DNA of 64,000 nt from Sphingomonas japonica (GCF_006346325.1 NZ_VDYR01000001.1:992001-1056000), one strand, 5' to 3'. Positions 46,293-56,635 are shown, counted from the stretch's first letter. Numbers and translations are program-made. The notes: generated by a model not told the origin, from the sequence alone.

Positions 46293-47444
46293 ATGAAGGC
46301 CTCCGACCTCCGCATCGCGATGTTCAGCGGAAACTATAACTATGTCCGCGACGGTGCGAACCAGGCGCTCAACCTGCTGGCGCGCCATCTGCTCGACCGG
46401 GGCGTAACACTGCGCATCTATTCGCCGACGGTGGACGAGCCCGCGTTCGAGCCGACCGGCGACCTGGTCGATGTACCTGCATTCGGATTGCCGGGCGGAC
46501 GCGGCGAATATCGGCTTGGATTGGGCTTGCCGGGCAAGGTCAGGGACGACTTGGCCGCGTTTCGCCCCAATATCGTGCATTGCTCGGTGCCCGACGTGAC
46601 CGGTCACCGAGCAGTGAGCTGGGCGCGCGACCACGGCATCGCGTCGGTGGCATCGCTGCACACCCGCTTCGAAACCTATCCGCGCTATTACGGCATCGGC
46701 TTCCTCGAGCCGCTCGCGGTCGCCCTGTCGAAGCGGTTCTACAACCGCTTCGATCATGTCGTCGTGCCGGGCGAAGGAATGCGCGACCTGCTGCACGAAT
46801 GGGGGGTGACGACGCCGATCGACATCTGGTCGCGCGGGGTGAACCACGACCGGTTCAATCCGGGCATGCGCAACCTGGCGTGGCGGCGCTCGCTGGGCAT
46901 CGGCGACGACGAGGTCGCAATCAGCTTCCTCGGGCGACTGGTGCTGGAAAAGGGCCTCGACATCTTTGCCGAGGTGGTCGCCGAATTGCAGCGGCGCGGC
47001 GTCCGCCACCGCGTGCTGGTGATCGGCGACGGCCCTGCGCGCGATTGGTTCGCGCAGCAGGTCCCCGAAGCGGTGTTTGCCGGGTTCCAGTCGGGCGACG
47101 ATCTTGGCCGGGCGGTCGCGTCGATGGACATCTTCTTCAATCCGTCGATCACCGAGACGTTCGGCAATGTCACCCTGGAAGCGATGGCGGCGGGCGTGCC
47201 GGTGGTCGCCGCGCGCGCAACCGGCGCGGTCGGGCTGGTCGCTGACGGGACGACCGGCCGCCTGGTGGGGCCGCGCGACGTGGCCGCCTATGCCGACGCG
47301 ATCCAGGCCTATTGCGAGGACGACGAACTGCGCAGGAAAGCCGGGGCAGCGGGGCATGCTGCGGCGCAGGCCTATCAGTGGGACCGGATCAACCAGGTCG
47401 TGCTCGACACCTATTGCGACGTGCTGGAGCGCCGCGCGCGCTGA
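46293..47444 (+). CDS. Family 4 (GT-B) glycosyltransferase
   Basis: A 383-residue retaining glycosyltransferase. The N-domain begins IAMFSGNYNYVRDGANQALN, a form seen in mannosyltransferase-like enzymes of alphaproteobacteria. The C-domain has ISFLGRLVLEKGLDIFAEVV and the EX7E nucleotide-sugar motif in TETFGNVTLEAMAAGVP. GDP- or UDP-sugar is the expected donor; the acceptor is unknown. It stands alone between DUF2945 (opposite strand) and rarA, so it is not part of a visible polysaccharide cluster. Confidence 0.9.
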   Translation: MKASDLRIAMFSGNYNYVRDGANQALNLLARHLLDRGVTLRIYSPTVDEPAFEPTGDLVDVPAFGLPGGRGEYRLGLGLPGKVRDDLAAFRPNIVHCSVPDVTGHRAVSWARDHGIASVASLHTRFETYPRYYGIGFLEPLAVALSKRFYNRFDHVVVPGEGMRDLLHEWGVTTPIDIWSRGVNHDRFNPGMRNLAWRRSLGIGDDEVAISFLGRLVLEKGLDIFAEVVAELQRRGVRHRVLVIGDGPARDWFAQQVPEAVFAGFQSGDDLGRAVASMDIFFNPSITETFGNVTLEAMAAGVPVVAARATGAVGLVADGTTGRLVGPRDVAAYADAIQAYCEDDELRRKAGAAGHAAAQAYQWDRINQVVLDTYCDVLERRAR

Positions 47445-47474
47445 CATCGCAGCGCAAGTGCTTATGTTGCGCCC

Positions 47475-48791
47475 ATGCCCGACCTTCTTGCCGGTCTCGA
47501 ACCGACCTCTCCCGATCCTGCGCCGACCGGCCCGCTCGCCGATCGGCTGCGCCCGGCTGCTTTGGACGAGGTCGTCGGACAGGAGCATCTGACCGGTCCC
47601 GACGGCGCGATCGGGCGGATGGTGGCGGCGGGCAAGCTGTCGTCGATCATCCTGTGGGGACCGCCCGGCACCGGCAAGACGACGATCGCGCGATTGCTGG
47701 CGGACGCGGTCGGGCTGCGCTTCGCCCAGATATCGGCGGTGTTCTCGGGCGTCGCCGACCTCAAGCGGGTGTTCGCCGAAGCGCACGACCATGCCCGGAT
47801 CGGGCAGAAGACGCTGATGTTCGTCGACGAGATCCACCGCTTCAATCGCGCGCAGCAGGACGGGTTCCTGCCGTTCGTTGAAGACGGCACGGTCACGCTG
47901 GTCGGCGCGACCACCGAGAACCCGTCGTTCGAACTCAATGCCGCACTGCTCAGCCGCGCGCAGGTGCTGATCCTCCACCGGCTCGATGCGGCGGCGCTCG
48001 GCACCCTGCTCGATCGTGCCGAGGCGATCGAGGAGCGTGCGCTTGCGCTGACGCCGGAGGCACGCGCCGCGCTTGTCGCCAGTGCCGACGGAGACGGACG
48101 CTTCCTGCTCAACCAGGCCGAGACCCTGTTCTCGATCGCGCTCGATGAACTGCTCGATCCCCAAGCGCTGTCGGAGCTGCTCCAGCGCCGCGTGGCGGTG
48201 TACGACAAGGATCGCGAAGGGCATTACAACCTGATCTCCGCGCTCCACAAATCGCTGCGCGGATCAGACCCGCAGGCCGCGCTCTATTATCTCGCGCGGA
48301 TGCTGACCGCGGGCGAGGAACCGCTCTATGTGCTGAGGCGGATCGTCCGCTTCGCCAGCGAGGATATCGGGCTGGCCGACCCCAACGCGCTCGTCCAGTG
48401 CCTGGCCGCCAAGGATGCGTACGAGTTCCTAGGATCGCCCGAGGGCGAACTGGCGATCGCGCAGGCATGCCTCTATTGCGCGACCGCGCCCAAGTCGAAC
48501 GCCGCCTATAGCGCGCAGAAGGCGGCCTGGAAATCGGCGAAGACCACCGGTTCGCTGATGCCGCCGCAGAATATCCTCAACGCGCCGACCAGGCTGATGA
48601 AGGATATCGGCTATGGCAAGGGCTATGCCTATGACCACGACACGGCCGAGGGCTATTCCGGCGGCGACTATTGGCCCGCGGAGATGACGCCCGAAACCTT
48701 CTACACCCCCACCGACCGCGGCATGGAGAGGCGCATTGCCGAGCGTATGGCATGGTGGGCGCAGTTGAAGGAACGCGGCGATCGTTCCTGA
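47475..48791 (+). CDS. rarA: Replication-associated recombination protein A
   Basis: A 438-residue AAA+ ATPase (MgsA/RarA) that acts at stalled replication forks. Walker A is GPPGTGKTTIAR near residue 63 and Walker B is VDEIHRFNRAQQDGFL near residue 116; sensor 1 is GATTENPSFELN and the C-terminal oligomerisation domain ends YWPAEMTPETFYTPTDRGME. Its last codons are CGT-TCC-TGA, and the next coding frame is +1 to this one and begins within the same few bases. Confidence 0.96.
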   Translation: MPDLLAGLEPTSPDPAPTGPLADRLRPAALDEVVGQEHLTGPDGAIGRMVAAGKLSSIILWGPPGTGKTTIARLLADAVGLRFAQISAVFSGVADLKRVFAEAHDHARIGQKTLMFVDEIHRFNRAQQDGFLPFVEDGTVTLVGATTENPSFELNAALLSRAQVLILHRLDAAALGTLLDRAEAIEERALALTPEARAALVASADGDGRFLLNQAETLFSIALDELLDPQALSELLQRRVAVYDKDREGHYNLISALHKSLRGSDPQAALYYLARMLTAGEEPLYVLRRIVRFASEDIGLADPNALVQCLAAKDAYEFLGSPEGELAIAQACLYCATAPKSNAAYSAQKAAWKSAKTTGSLMPPQNILNAPTRLMKDIGYGKGYAYDHDTAEGYSGGDYWPAEMTPETFYTPTDRGMERRIAERMAWWAQLKERGDRS

Positions 48792-49650
48792 TCATTTCCG
48801 GCACTTCGCCGCGATCGACTGGTCAGGGGCCAAGGGCGAGCGACATCGCGGGATTGCCGTCGCGATCTGCACCGGCGGTAGCGCCCCGCCCCAGCTCGTC
48901 GAGCCCGACCGACGCTGGTCGCGGGCCGAAGTGGCGGCATGGCTGACGTCGGACATGCCTTCCGACACGCTGGTTGGCCTCGATCTTGGCCAGTCGCTGC
49001 CGTTCGTCGATCGCGGTGCCTTTTTCCCCGGTTGGGAACGCAGCCCGCCCGACGCGCGCGCGCTGTGGCGGCTGGTGGATGCGCTATGCGCGCGCGATCC
49101 GCATCTGGCCGCGTGCAGCTTCGTCGATCATGCCGATGCGGCCGAGCATTTCCGCCGCCATGGTGGACGCAAGGGCCGATGGTTCGAGGGCCGCGGCCGG
49201 TTGCGCGCGACCGAGCAGGCGCAGCGGCTCCAGGGGCTCAATCCATATAGCAACCTCAATCTGGTCGGGGCGGCACAGGTCGGCAAGTCGAGCCTGACGG
49301 GGATGCGCGTGCTGCACCGGATCGGGGCGGAGCTGCCGATATGGCCGATCGACCCGGCGCCGCGATCGGGTTCGTGCGTAGTGGAAATCTATACCAGCAT
49401 CGCCGCGATCGCCGCCGGGCGCACCAAGGGCCGGACCAAAATCCGCGATGGCGCCGCGCTCGACTCCGCGCTGGCGGCGCTCGGCAGCGAGCCGTTCGGC
49501 CATGACGGCCCGATCGACGATCATCGCAGCGATGCGCTGCTCACCGCGGCGTGGCTGCGCGCCCATGCCCGCCGCGCAGAGCTGTGGAATCCGCCCACGC
49601 TGACCCCCGACATCGCCCGCACCGAAGGCTGGACCTTCGGCGTCACCTGA
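48781..49650 (+). CDS. RNase H-fold (RuvC/DUF429-like) protein with non-canonical ATC start
   Basis: About 289 residues if read from ATC at 48781, which is preceded by GAAGGA at 48767-48772 with 8-base spacing. The first ordinary start in frame is GTG at 48931, but that would delete about 50 residues that look conserved, including the first acidic strand FAAIDWSGAKG. Later strands LVGLDLGQSLPF and the C-terminal DHRSDALLTAAWLRAHARR place acidic residues as in RuvC- or DUF429-type nucleases. It overlaps the 3' end of rarA in the +1 frame. Function unknown; nuclease activity is only suggested by fold. Confidence 0.6.
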   Translation: MVPDHFRHFAAIDWSGAKGERHRGIAVAICTGGSAPPQLVEPDRRWSRAEVAAWLTSDMPSDTLVGLDLGQSLPFVDRGAFFPGWERSPPDARALWRLVDALCARDPHLAACSFVDHADAAEHFRRHGGRKGRWFEGRGRLRATEQAQRLQGLNPYSNLNLVGAAQVGKSSLTGMRVLHRIGAELPIWPIDPAPRSGSCVVEIYTSIAAIAAGRTKGRTKIRDGAALDSALAALGSEPFGHDGPIDDHRSDALLTAAWLRAHARRAELWNPPTLTPDIARTEGWTFGVT

Positions 49651-49669
49651 CGCATGGAAGCGCAGACAT

Positions 49670-49745
49670 GCCGGGTTAGCTCAGCTGGTAGAGCAACTGA
49701 TTTGTAATCAGTAGGTCGTCGGTTCGAGTCCGACACCCGGCACCA
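49670..49745 (+). tRNA. tRNA-Thr(TGT)
   Basis: A 76-nt cloverleaf including encoded CCA. The acceptor arm is GCCGGGT with ACCCGGC, the D-arm has AGCTCAGCTGGTAGAGC, the anticodon loop reads TTTGTAA (anticodon TGT), and the T-arm carries GGTTCGAGTCC. Confidence 0.96.
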
Positions 49746-49773
49746 GCCCAGAACCGCTCTCATCCGTAATACA

Positions 49774-49808
49774 AAAACCCCGGCAAGCCATTGGCCTACC
49801 GGGGTTTT
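49774..49808. terminator. Bidirectional terminator between the two tRNA genes
   Basis: Arms AAAACCCCGG (49774-49783) and CCGGGGTTTT (49799-49808) form a 10-bp stem with a 15-base loop. The A and T runs at the stem base provide a U-tract in both directions, and it serves the convergent tRNA-Thr and tRNA-Arg genes. Confidence 0.93.
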
Positions 49809-49811
49809 CGT

Positions 49812-49888
49812 TGGTGCGCCCGGAGCGATTCGAACGCCCGGCCCCCAGATTCGTAGTCTGGTGCTCTATCCAGCTGAGCTACGGGCGC
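49812..49888 (-). tRNA. tRNA-Arg(ACG)
   Basis: A 77-nt cloverleaf on the minus strand with encoded CCA. The acceptor is GCGCCCG with CGGGCGC, the D-arm has AGCTCAGCTGGATAGAGC, the anticodon loop reads CTACGAA (anticodon ACG, expected to become ICG), and the T-arm has GTTCGAATC. Confidence 0.96.
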
Positions 49889-49970
49889 AACGGAAGTGGG
49901 TCCATAGAAGCGTGTTTCCACAAGCGCAAGCCCGTTGCGCTTGGTTTCGCCGCGCCATAGACGCTGCGCG

Positions 49971-50477
49971 ATGAACCGCCGCGCTTCGCACGTACTCGCA
50001 TCCGCCTTCGGGCTATTAGCGCTGGTGCCCGGCTGCGCGCCGACGCGCACCGATTTCCCCTCCTTGATGCCGCGCGCGATCGAGGAGCGCAGCGATGCGA
50101 TCGCAGTGGTGCCCCCCGCGCCGGTTGCGCCCGACCCGGCACTCGACCGGCAGATTTCCGGATATCGCGAGGAACTGGCGCAATCCGACCGCTCCTTCGA
50201 TGCGGTCGCGGCGCGAGCCGAGCGGCTTGCCTCGGCGGCAGGTGCGCCGGGCAGCGAAAGCTGGATCGCCGCGCAAGTCGTGCTGGCCGAGCTCGATACG
50301 CTGCGCGCTCCGGTAGTCGGCATCGTCTCATCGCTTGAGGCGCTCGCGATCGACCGCGGCGTGGAGGGCAAGCCACCCTACCCCGCGCTCGATGCGGCAA
50401 TCGCCGATGCCCGGACGCGCGACGCTGCCCAGGCGGCGCGGGCGGCCGCGATCGAGACGCGGCTCGGTCCGGCCTGA
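49971..50477 (+). CDS. Hypothetical lipoprotein, coiled-coil-like
   Basis: The ATG at 49971 gives 168 residues; an in-frame ATG 12 codons upstream would add a charged extension to a signal peptide that is complete without it. The lipobox is LVPGC near residue 22. The mature part has a Pro/Ala linker (PPAPVAPDPALD) and then long Ala/Arg/Glu-rich helices likely to form a coiled coil (FDAVAARAERLASAAG). No family recognised. It stands alone between tRNA-Arg and the convergent MFS-spermidine synthase gene. Confidence 0.75.
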   Translation: MNRRASHVLASAFGLLALVPGCAPTRTDFPSLMPRAIEERSDAIAVVPPAPVAPDPALDRQISGYREELAQSDRSFDAVAARAERLASAAGAPGSESWIAAQVVLAELDTLRAPVVGIVSSLEALAIDRGVEGKPPYPALDAAIADARTRDAAQAARAAAIETRLGPA

Positions 50478-50479
50478 AT

Positions 50480-52711
50480 TCAGGGAAGATCGGGGTCGAG
50501 GCTGCGCAGCACCGGCAGGATCGTCGCATAATCGTCGGTCCACGGCGCGAATTCGCGATAGCTGGGCAGCGGCCGCCATTGGTCGTTCTGGATCATCAGC
50601 ACCGCCAGCGACGCCGGATCCTGGGTAAGTGCGATCCAGTCGGACATGGTCGCGTCGCCGGTGGCGTCGGGTTCAGGTACATAGCTGAGCATCGCCCCCC
50701 ACCATTTGCCCGACCGCGCGGTCGCCGAAACGATCGGCTCGAGCGACAGAAACCGGTTCGAGATGTGAACCAGCAGCACACCTTCGGGCGAAAGCACGCG
50801 GGAATAGGTGGCAAAAGCCTCCTCCGTCATCAGGTGCATCGGCACGGCATCGGACGAGAAGGCATCGAGCGCGAGCAGGTCGAGGCTATCGGGCGCCGCT
50901 TCCTCCAGCCGCAGCCGCGCATCGCCGATGACGATCGGCACGTTCGGCGCGCAATTGCGCAGGAAGCTGAATTTGCCCGAATCGCGCGCGATCTCGACCA
51001 TGACCGGATCGATTTCATAGAAGCGCCACCGTTGATCCGGCTGCTTGTAGCAAGCCAGCGTGCCGGTCCCGAGCCCGACCACGCCGACCCGTGCTCCGGG
51101 GCCGAACAGCGGGCCGAGCGCCAGCATCGCCTGCCCCACGCCCGATCCAGGGACGTAATAGGTCGTCGGCTGCCGCTCGCGCTCGGCGCTGCCGACCAGT
51201 TGCGTGCCATGCAGCGTGGTGCCGTGCGCCAGGGTGCGCTCGGAGGGATAGTCGGTGATCGTATAGACGCCGAAATAGCTGCGCGTGCGCGAATCGCCGT
51301 CGATGCTGACAGCCAGCGCGCGATATCCGCCGAAGATGAAGAGCGCGCCGGTCAGCGCGATCACAAACGGGACGCGCGCGCCGATCGCGGCGAGACCGAG
51401 CACGCCAACGCCGAGGAACGCGAGATTTTCGGCCTTCGGACCCAGGATTTCGCCCGGATTGGCGATGCCCAGCCACGCCAGCGCCGCCACGGCCGCGGTG
51501 AACGCCGCGACACGCCACGCCATGCCTGACTGCCACAGCTGCGCGACGGCCGGCAGCAGGAACGCCTGCGGCACCAATGCCCCGCCGGCAAGGATCAGCA
51601 ATGGATATTCATAGGTCCAGTCGAACACCACCGGTGCGATCAATCCGGCGAACACGCCCCCCAATGCTCCGCCAAGCGACATTGCGAGGTAGAAGCCGGT
51701 CAACCGGTCGGGCGCAGGCCGCAGATCGTACATCCGCGTGTGGAGCGCCACGGCGACCATGAACAGCAGGACGAGCGCGACGCCCGCGTTGAGGAACGGG
51801 TTCTCGTGCGTGCACGAAATCACCAGCCCGCCAAACAGCAGGATCGTGATCGGCGCGACCTTGGTCAGCAGGTCGGCGATCGTACGCCCGCCGGCGAAGG
51901 CGATCGAGAAACTCAGCAGGTACAGCCCCAGCGGAAGCACCCAGAGCAAGGGCACCGCGACGATGTCGGTGGTGAGGAAGGTCGAGGTCGCGAGCATCAG
52001 CCCGGACGGCACGAACGCCAGCGCGATCCACAGAAGCACGCGCGTTGCCGTCGGCGTCTCGCTGACCCGCGCGGCTACCTCTGCCGCAGCACCCTTGGGA
52101 AGCAGCAATGCGCAGGCGGCGACCAGCAGGAAAAGCGCGCCGTAGCCGATGCTCCACAGCACGCTTTGCCCGTCGAGCGCCAGCGCCGGTTCGACGATCA
52201 GCGGATAGGCGATCAGCCCACCGAAACTGCCGAGGTTCGATGCGGCGTACAGCGCGTAGGGATCGCGCCCTCCCGATGCGGCATTGTACCATCGCTGGAG
52301 CAGCGGCGCCTGCGCTGAGACCGCGAGGAACAGCGGCCCGATCGACGCGGCGAGCAGCCACGGCACCCAGAGCGCGGGCTCCCCCCCCGGCGGCATGCGG
52401 AAATCGCCGAGCCCGATCGGCAGCCACAGGGCGGCAATTGCGAGCAGCCCGAGATGGATCGCCGCCTGGGTGCGGATGCCGATGCGCCCCAGCCAGTGGG
52501 CATAAGCATAGCCGCCGAGCAGCAGCGCCTGATAGACCAGCATCGCCGAATTCCATACCGCCGGCGCGCCGCCGATGCGGGGCAGCGCCATGCGCGCGAT
52601 CATCGGCTGTACCAGGAACAGCAGGAACGATCCGGTGAGGATCGCGACGACGAACAGCGCACCGCCCCAGCGAGTCGCGCCGCGCTGCGCGGGTTCGGTG
52701 ACGGCGTCCAT
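50480..52711 (-). CDS. Fused MFS-type membrane domain and spermidine synthase-like domain
   Basis: A 743-residue fusion. The first 480 or so residues contain many hydrophobic helices in MFS-like order (starting WGGALFVVAILTGSFLLFLV). The C-terminal 250 residues form a spermidine-synthase/methyltransferase fold with GLGTGTLACYKQPDQ (nucleotide loop), YEIDPVMVEIARD and LLALDAFSSDAVPMHLM. Such fusions are widespread, but whether they make or move polyamines is unsettled. The catalytic Asp pair of true spermidine synthases is only partly kept (DAFSSDA). The window also encodes ODC and NspC, so a polyamine connection is plausible. Confidence 0.87.
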   Translation of the reverse strand: MDAVTEPAQRGATRWGGALFVVAILTGSFLLFLVQPMIARMALPRIGGAPAVWNSAMLVYQALLLGGYAYAHWLGRIGIRTQAAIHLGLLAIAALWLPIGLGDFRMPPGGEPALWVPWLLAASIGPLFLAVSAQAPLLQRWYNAASGGRDPYALYAASNLGSFGGLIAYPLIVEPALALDGQSVLWSIGYGALFLLVAACALLLPKGAAAEVAARVSETPTATRVLLWIALAFVPSGLMLATSTFLTTDIVAVPLLWVLPLGLYLLSFSIAFAGGRTIADLLTKVAPITILLFGGLVISCTHENPFLNAGVALVLLFMVAVALHTRMYDLRPAPDRLTGFYLAMSLGGALGGVFAGLIAPVVFDWTYEYPLLILAGGALVPQAFLLPAVAQLWQSGMAWRVAAFTAAVAALAWLGIANPGEILGPKAENLAFLGVGVLGLAAIGARVPFVIALTGALFIFGGYRALAVSIDGDSRTRSYFGVYTITDYPSERTLAHGTTLHGTQLVGSAERERQPTTYYVPGSGVGQAMLALGPLFGPGARVGVVGLGTGTLACYKQPDQRWRFYEIDPVMVEIARDSGKFSFLRNCAPNVPIVIGDARLRLEEAAPDSLDLLALDAFSSDAVPMHLMTEEAFATYSRVLSPEGVLLVHISNRFLSLEPIVSATARSGKWWGAMLSYVPEPDATGDATMSDWIALTQDPASLAVLMIQNDQWRPLPSYREFAPWTDDYATILPVLRSLDPDLP

Positions 52712-52717
52712 GCTGCG

Positions 52718-54279
<1,562 letters not shown>

Positions 54280-55728
54280 TCAGGCGGGCGCGGTGGTCCA
54301 TCCCAGCCGCGGCAGCGTGATCGAGCGTTTGCCTGCCATATCGACGCGGGTGACGAACAGTTCGCGCTCCTCGATATAGGCGAGCAGGCGTTTCACCCGG
54401 CCCAGCGAATGCGTGCCATAGGTCTGAGCGATCCGCTCGTCGGGCGGGGTCGGCGCACCTTCGCGGGCGGCACGGGCGACGAGCAGATACGCGCCGAGCA
54501 TGTCGTCGGGCAGGTCGCGTGCAAGCGCGATGGCGTCGGTATAGCCCTCGCCTGCCGGATCGACGATGCCCGCCCTCGCGCACGCCAGCCGCCGCTGGAA
54601 TCCCGACAGGTCGAGCGGCGGCCTGGCCAGCCCCAGCATCCGGCAGCGCACCTGAAAATCCTGGAACAGCACGCTAGCCGACTGGAACGCCGAATCAGCG
54701 TCGGCGACGATCGTGCGCAGCGCCTCGGCCATGATGGGATCGGCCTCGGCATCCCCGGGCGGCGGCGGCAAGTCCAGTTCAGGTGCGGTTTCGCCAGTCG
54801 GGCGGGTAATCGCCCACAGCACGTCGTCGCTGCTCGGCTTCGGGGCGGGCGGCGGCGGCAGCGGCGGGGCTTCGTCGGCAGCAGGGGCGAACAGCAGGTC
54901 GCGCACGCCCTCCTGCGCCTGCGGCAGCGGTGTCAGCTTGGGCGAGGACGACCGCGCCGAGGTCTCGACCGCACCGATCGTCACCGACAGCGGGCGTCGC
55001 GATACGGCCGGGCCTAGCGCCAGGAACGTCCCGCGCTGAAGGTCGCGGATCGCCTCGGCCTGGCGTCGCTCCATCCCGAGCAGGTCGGCGGCGCGCGCCA
55101 TGTCGATGTCAAGGAATGTGCGCCCCATCAGGAAGTTGGAAGCCTCCGCCGCGACGTTCTTGGCGAGCTTCGCGAGGCGCTGCGTCGCGATCACCCCGGC
55201 CAGCCCGCGCTTGCGGCCGCGGCACATCAGGTTGGTCATCGCCGACAGCGATGCGCGGCGGGCGTCCTCGGCGACTTCACCGGCCGCGGCAGGGGCGAAC
55301 AACTGCGCCTCGTCGACCACCACCAGCGCCGGATACCAATGGTCGCGCGGGGCGTCGAACAGCGCCATCAGGAACGCGGCGGCGCAGCGCATCTGCGCCT
55401 CCGCCTCCAGCCCCTCAAGATTGAGCACCACCGACGCGCGATGTTCGCGGATGCGCGTGCCGAAGCGGATGATCTCGCGCTCGCTATGGTCGACCGCCTC
55501 GATGACGATGTGGCCATAAGCGTCGGACAGTGTCGTGAAATCGCCCTCGGGATCGACGATTACCTGTTGCACCTGCCCGGCACTGCGTTCGAGCAGGCGG
55601 CGCAGCAAATGCGACTTTCCCGACCCGGAGTTGCCCTGGACGAGCAGCCGCGTCGCCAGCAATTCCTCAAGGTCGATCGGGACGGGCTTTCCCGAACCGT
55701 CGTTTCCCATGTCGACGAGAAAGGTCAT
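54280..55728 (-). CDS. HerA/DUF87-type ATP-binding protein
   Basis: A 482-residue ATPase from the ATG at 55728. Walker A is GNSGSGKSHLLRRLL near residue 32, followed by VIVDPEGDFTTLSD and a Walker B strand, PALVVVDEAQLFAP. This is the FtsK/HerA-like DUF87 pattern, with a later FLALGPAVSRRPLSVTIG. A Pro-rich hinge (APPLPPPPAPKPSSDD) separates this from a helical C-terminal region. It may handle DNA or act as a stand-alone switch; no partner nuclease (NurA) is adjacent. It lies between hemB and the beta-lactamase, all on the minus strand. Confidence 0.82.
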   Translation of the reverse strand: MTFLVDMGNDGSGKPVPIDLEELLATRLLVQGNSGSGKSHLLRRLLERSAGQVQQVIVDPEGDFTTLSDAYGHIVIEAVDHSEREIIRFGTRIREHRASVVLNLEGLEAEAQMRCAAAFLMALFDAPRDHWYPALVVVDEAQLFAPAAAGEVAEDARRASLSAMTNLMCRGRKRGLAGVIATQRLAKLAKNVAAEASNFLMGRTFLDIDMARAADLLGMERRQAEAIRDLQRGTFLALGPAVSRRPLSVTIGAVETSARSSSPKLTPLPQAQEGVRDLLFAPAADEAPPLPPPPAPKPSSDDVLWAITRPTGETAPELDLPPPPGDAEADPIMAEALRTIVADADSAFQSASVLFQDFQVRCRMLGLARPPLDLSGFQRRLACARAGIVDPAGEGYTDAIALARDLPDDMLGAYLLVARAAREGAPTPPDERIAQTYGTHSLGRVKRLLAYIEERELFVTRVDMAGKRSITLPRLGWTTAPA

Positions 55729-55771
55729 CGGCGCAGCGTTTGGACGAAGCGGGCCGGTTCGGGCAAGCGGA

Positions 55772-56635
55772 TTAGGCGAACACCTGCCCGACCAGTTCTC
55801 CGACCGCCGCATGGGCGGCGTTTGCGTTGGCGTCGGAGAGGCCGGCCGCGTCGAGATAGCAGGCGATCACGATCGGCTTGCGCCCCGGCGGGATGGCAAA
55901 GGCGACGTCGTTGAAACAGCCTTCGCCGCTGGTCCCGGTCTTGTCGCCGCACTGCCAGTCGGCCGGGAGCCCGCCGCGCAACCGCGCCCGCCCGGTGGTG
56001 CTCGCCGCCATCCAGCGCTGTAGCAGCGCGTGCGATTGAGGCATGAGCACGTCGCCGAACAGCAGGCGGTCGATCGTCATCGCGATCGCCATCGGCGTGG
56101 TGGTGTCGCGCAGATCGCCGCCGCGCACGATATTGAGCGTCGGCTCGTCGCGGTCGAGCCGCGTGGCCGGATCGCCGATCGAGCGCAGCCAGCGGGTCAG
56201 CCCTGCCGGTCCGCCGAGCTGCGGCAGCAGCAGGTTGGCGGCGGAATTGTCCGACACCTCGACCGCGGCGCGGCACAGTCGCTCGACCGACAGCGCGCCG
56301 GTGGCGAGGTTCTCGCGCACCACCGGAGCATAGCCGAGCAGATCCGCCTCGCCGAAACGGATCGTACGATCGAGCGTGAGCCGCCCCGCATCGACCTGCG
56401 CCAGGATCGCGGCGGCGAGCGGTGCCTTGAAGGTCGAGCACAGCGCATAGCGCGCGCCTGCGTCGAGGCTCAGTCGCCGACCGGTGCCGGTGTCGTAAGC
56501 GAACACGCCAAGCCGCCCGCCGGAAGCGCGGGCGATGTCGCGAAGCGCATCCCGCGCGCGCGCTTCTGCCGTACCTGACATGCCGAGCAATGACGCGGCC
56601 CCCGCACCGAGCAGCAGCGCTCGCCGAGTCGGCAT
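55772..56635 (-). CDS. Class A serine beta-lactamase
   Basis: A 287-residue enzyme with an N-terminal twin-arginine-like signal (MPTRRALLLGAGAASLLG). Class A motifs are complete: CSTFK (Ser70-x-x-Lys73), VSDN (130-132), RDEPTLN (Glu166 and Asn170 of the omega loop) and GDKTG (234-236). A Cys directly precedes Ser70, as in class A carbapenemases, but the partner Cys238 is Ser here, so their disulfide is absent. It overlaps the ferredoxin gene by one base and shares its transcript; that is an odd setting for a resistance gene. Spectrum cannot be predicted by eye. Confidence 0.9.
   Translation of the reverse strand: MPTRRALLLGAGAASLLGMSGTAEARARDALRDIARASGGRLGVFAYDTGTGRRLSLDAGARYALCSTFKAPLAAAILAQVDAGRLTLDRTIRFGEADLLGYAPVVRENLATGALSVERLCRAAVEVSDNSAANLLLPQLGGPAGLTRWLRSIGDPATRLDRDEPTLNIVRGGDLRDTTTPMAIAMTIDRLLFGDVLMPQSHALLQRWMAASTTGRARLRGGLPADWQCGDKTGTSGEGCFNDVAFAIPPGRKPIVIACYLDAAGLSDANANAAHAAVGELVGQVFA

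Noticed and set aside
46203..48248. A 681-codon open frame on the minus strand
   Set aside because: Antisense to the glycosyltransferase and rarA, which have clear motifs; its own translation has no domain signature.
49670..49888. tRNA genes as attachment sites of an island
   Set aside because: Both tRNA genes are intact, and no duplicated 3' ends or integrase gene lie nearby.
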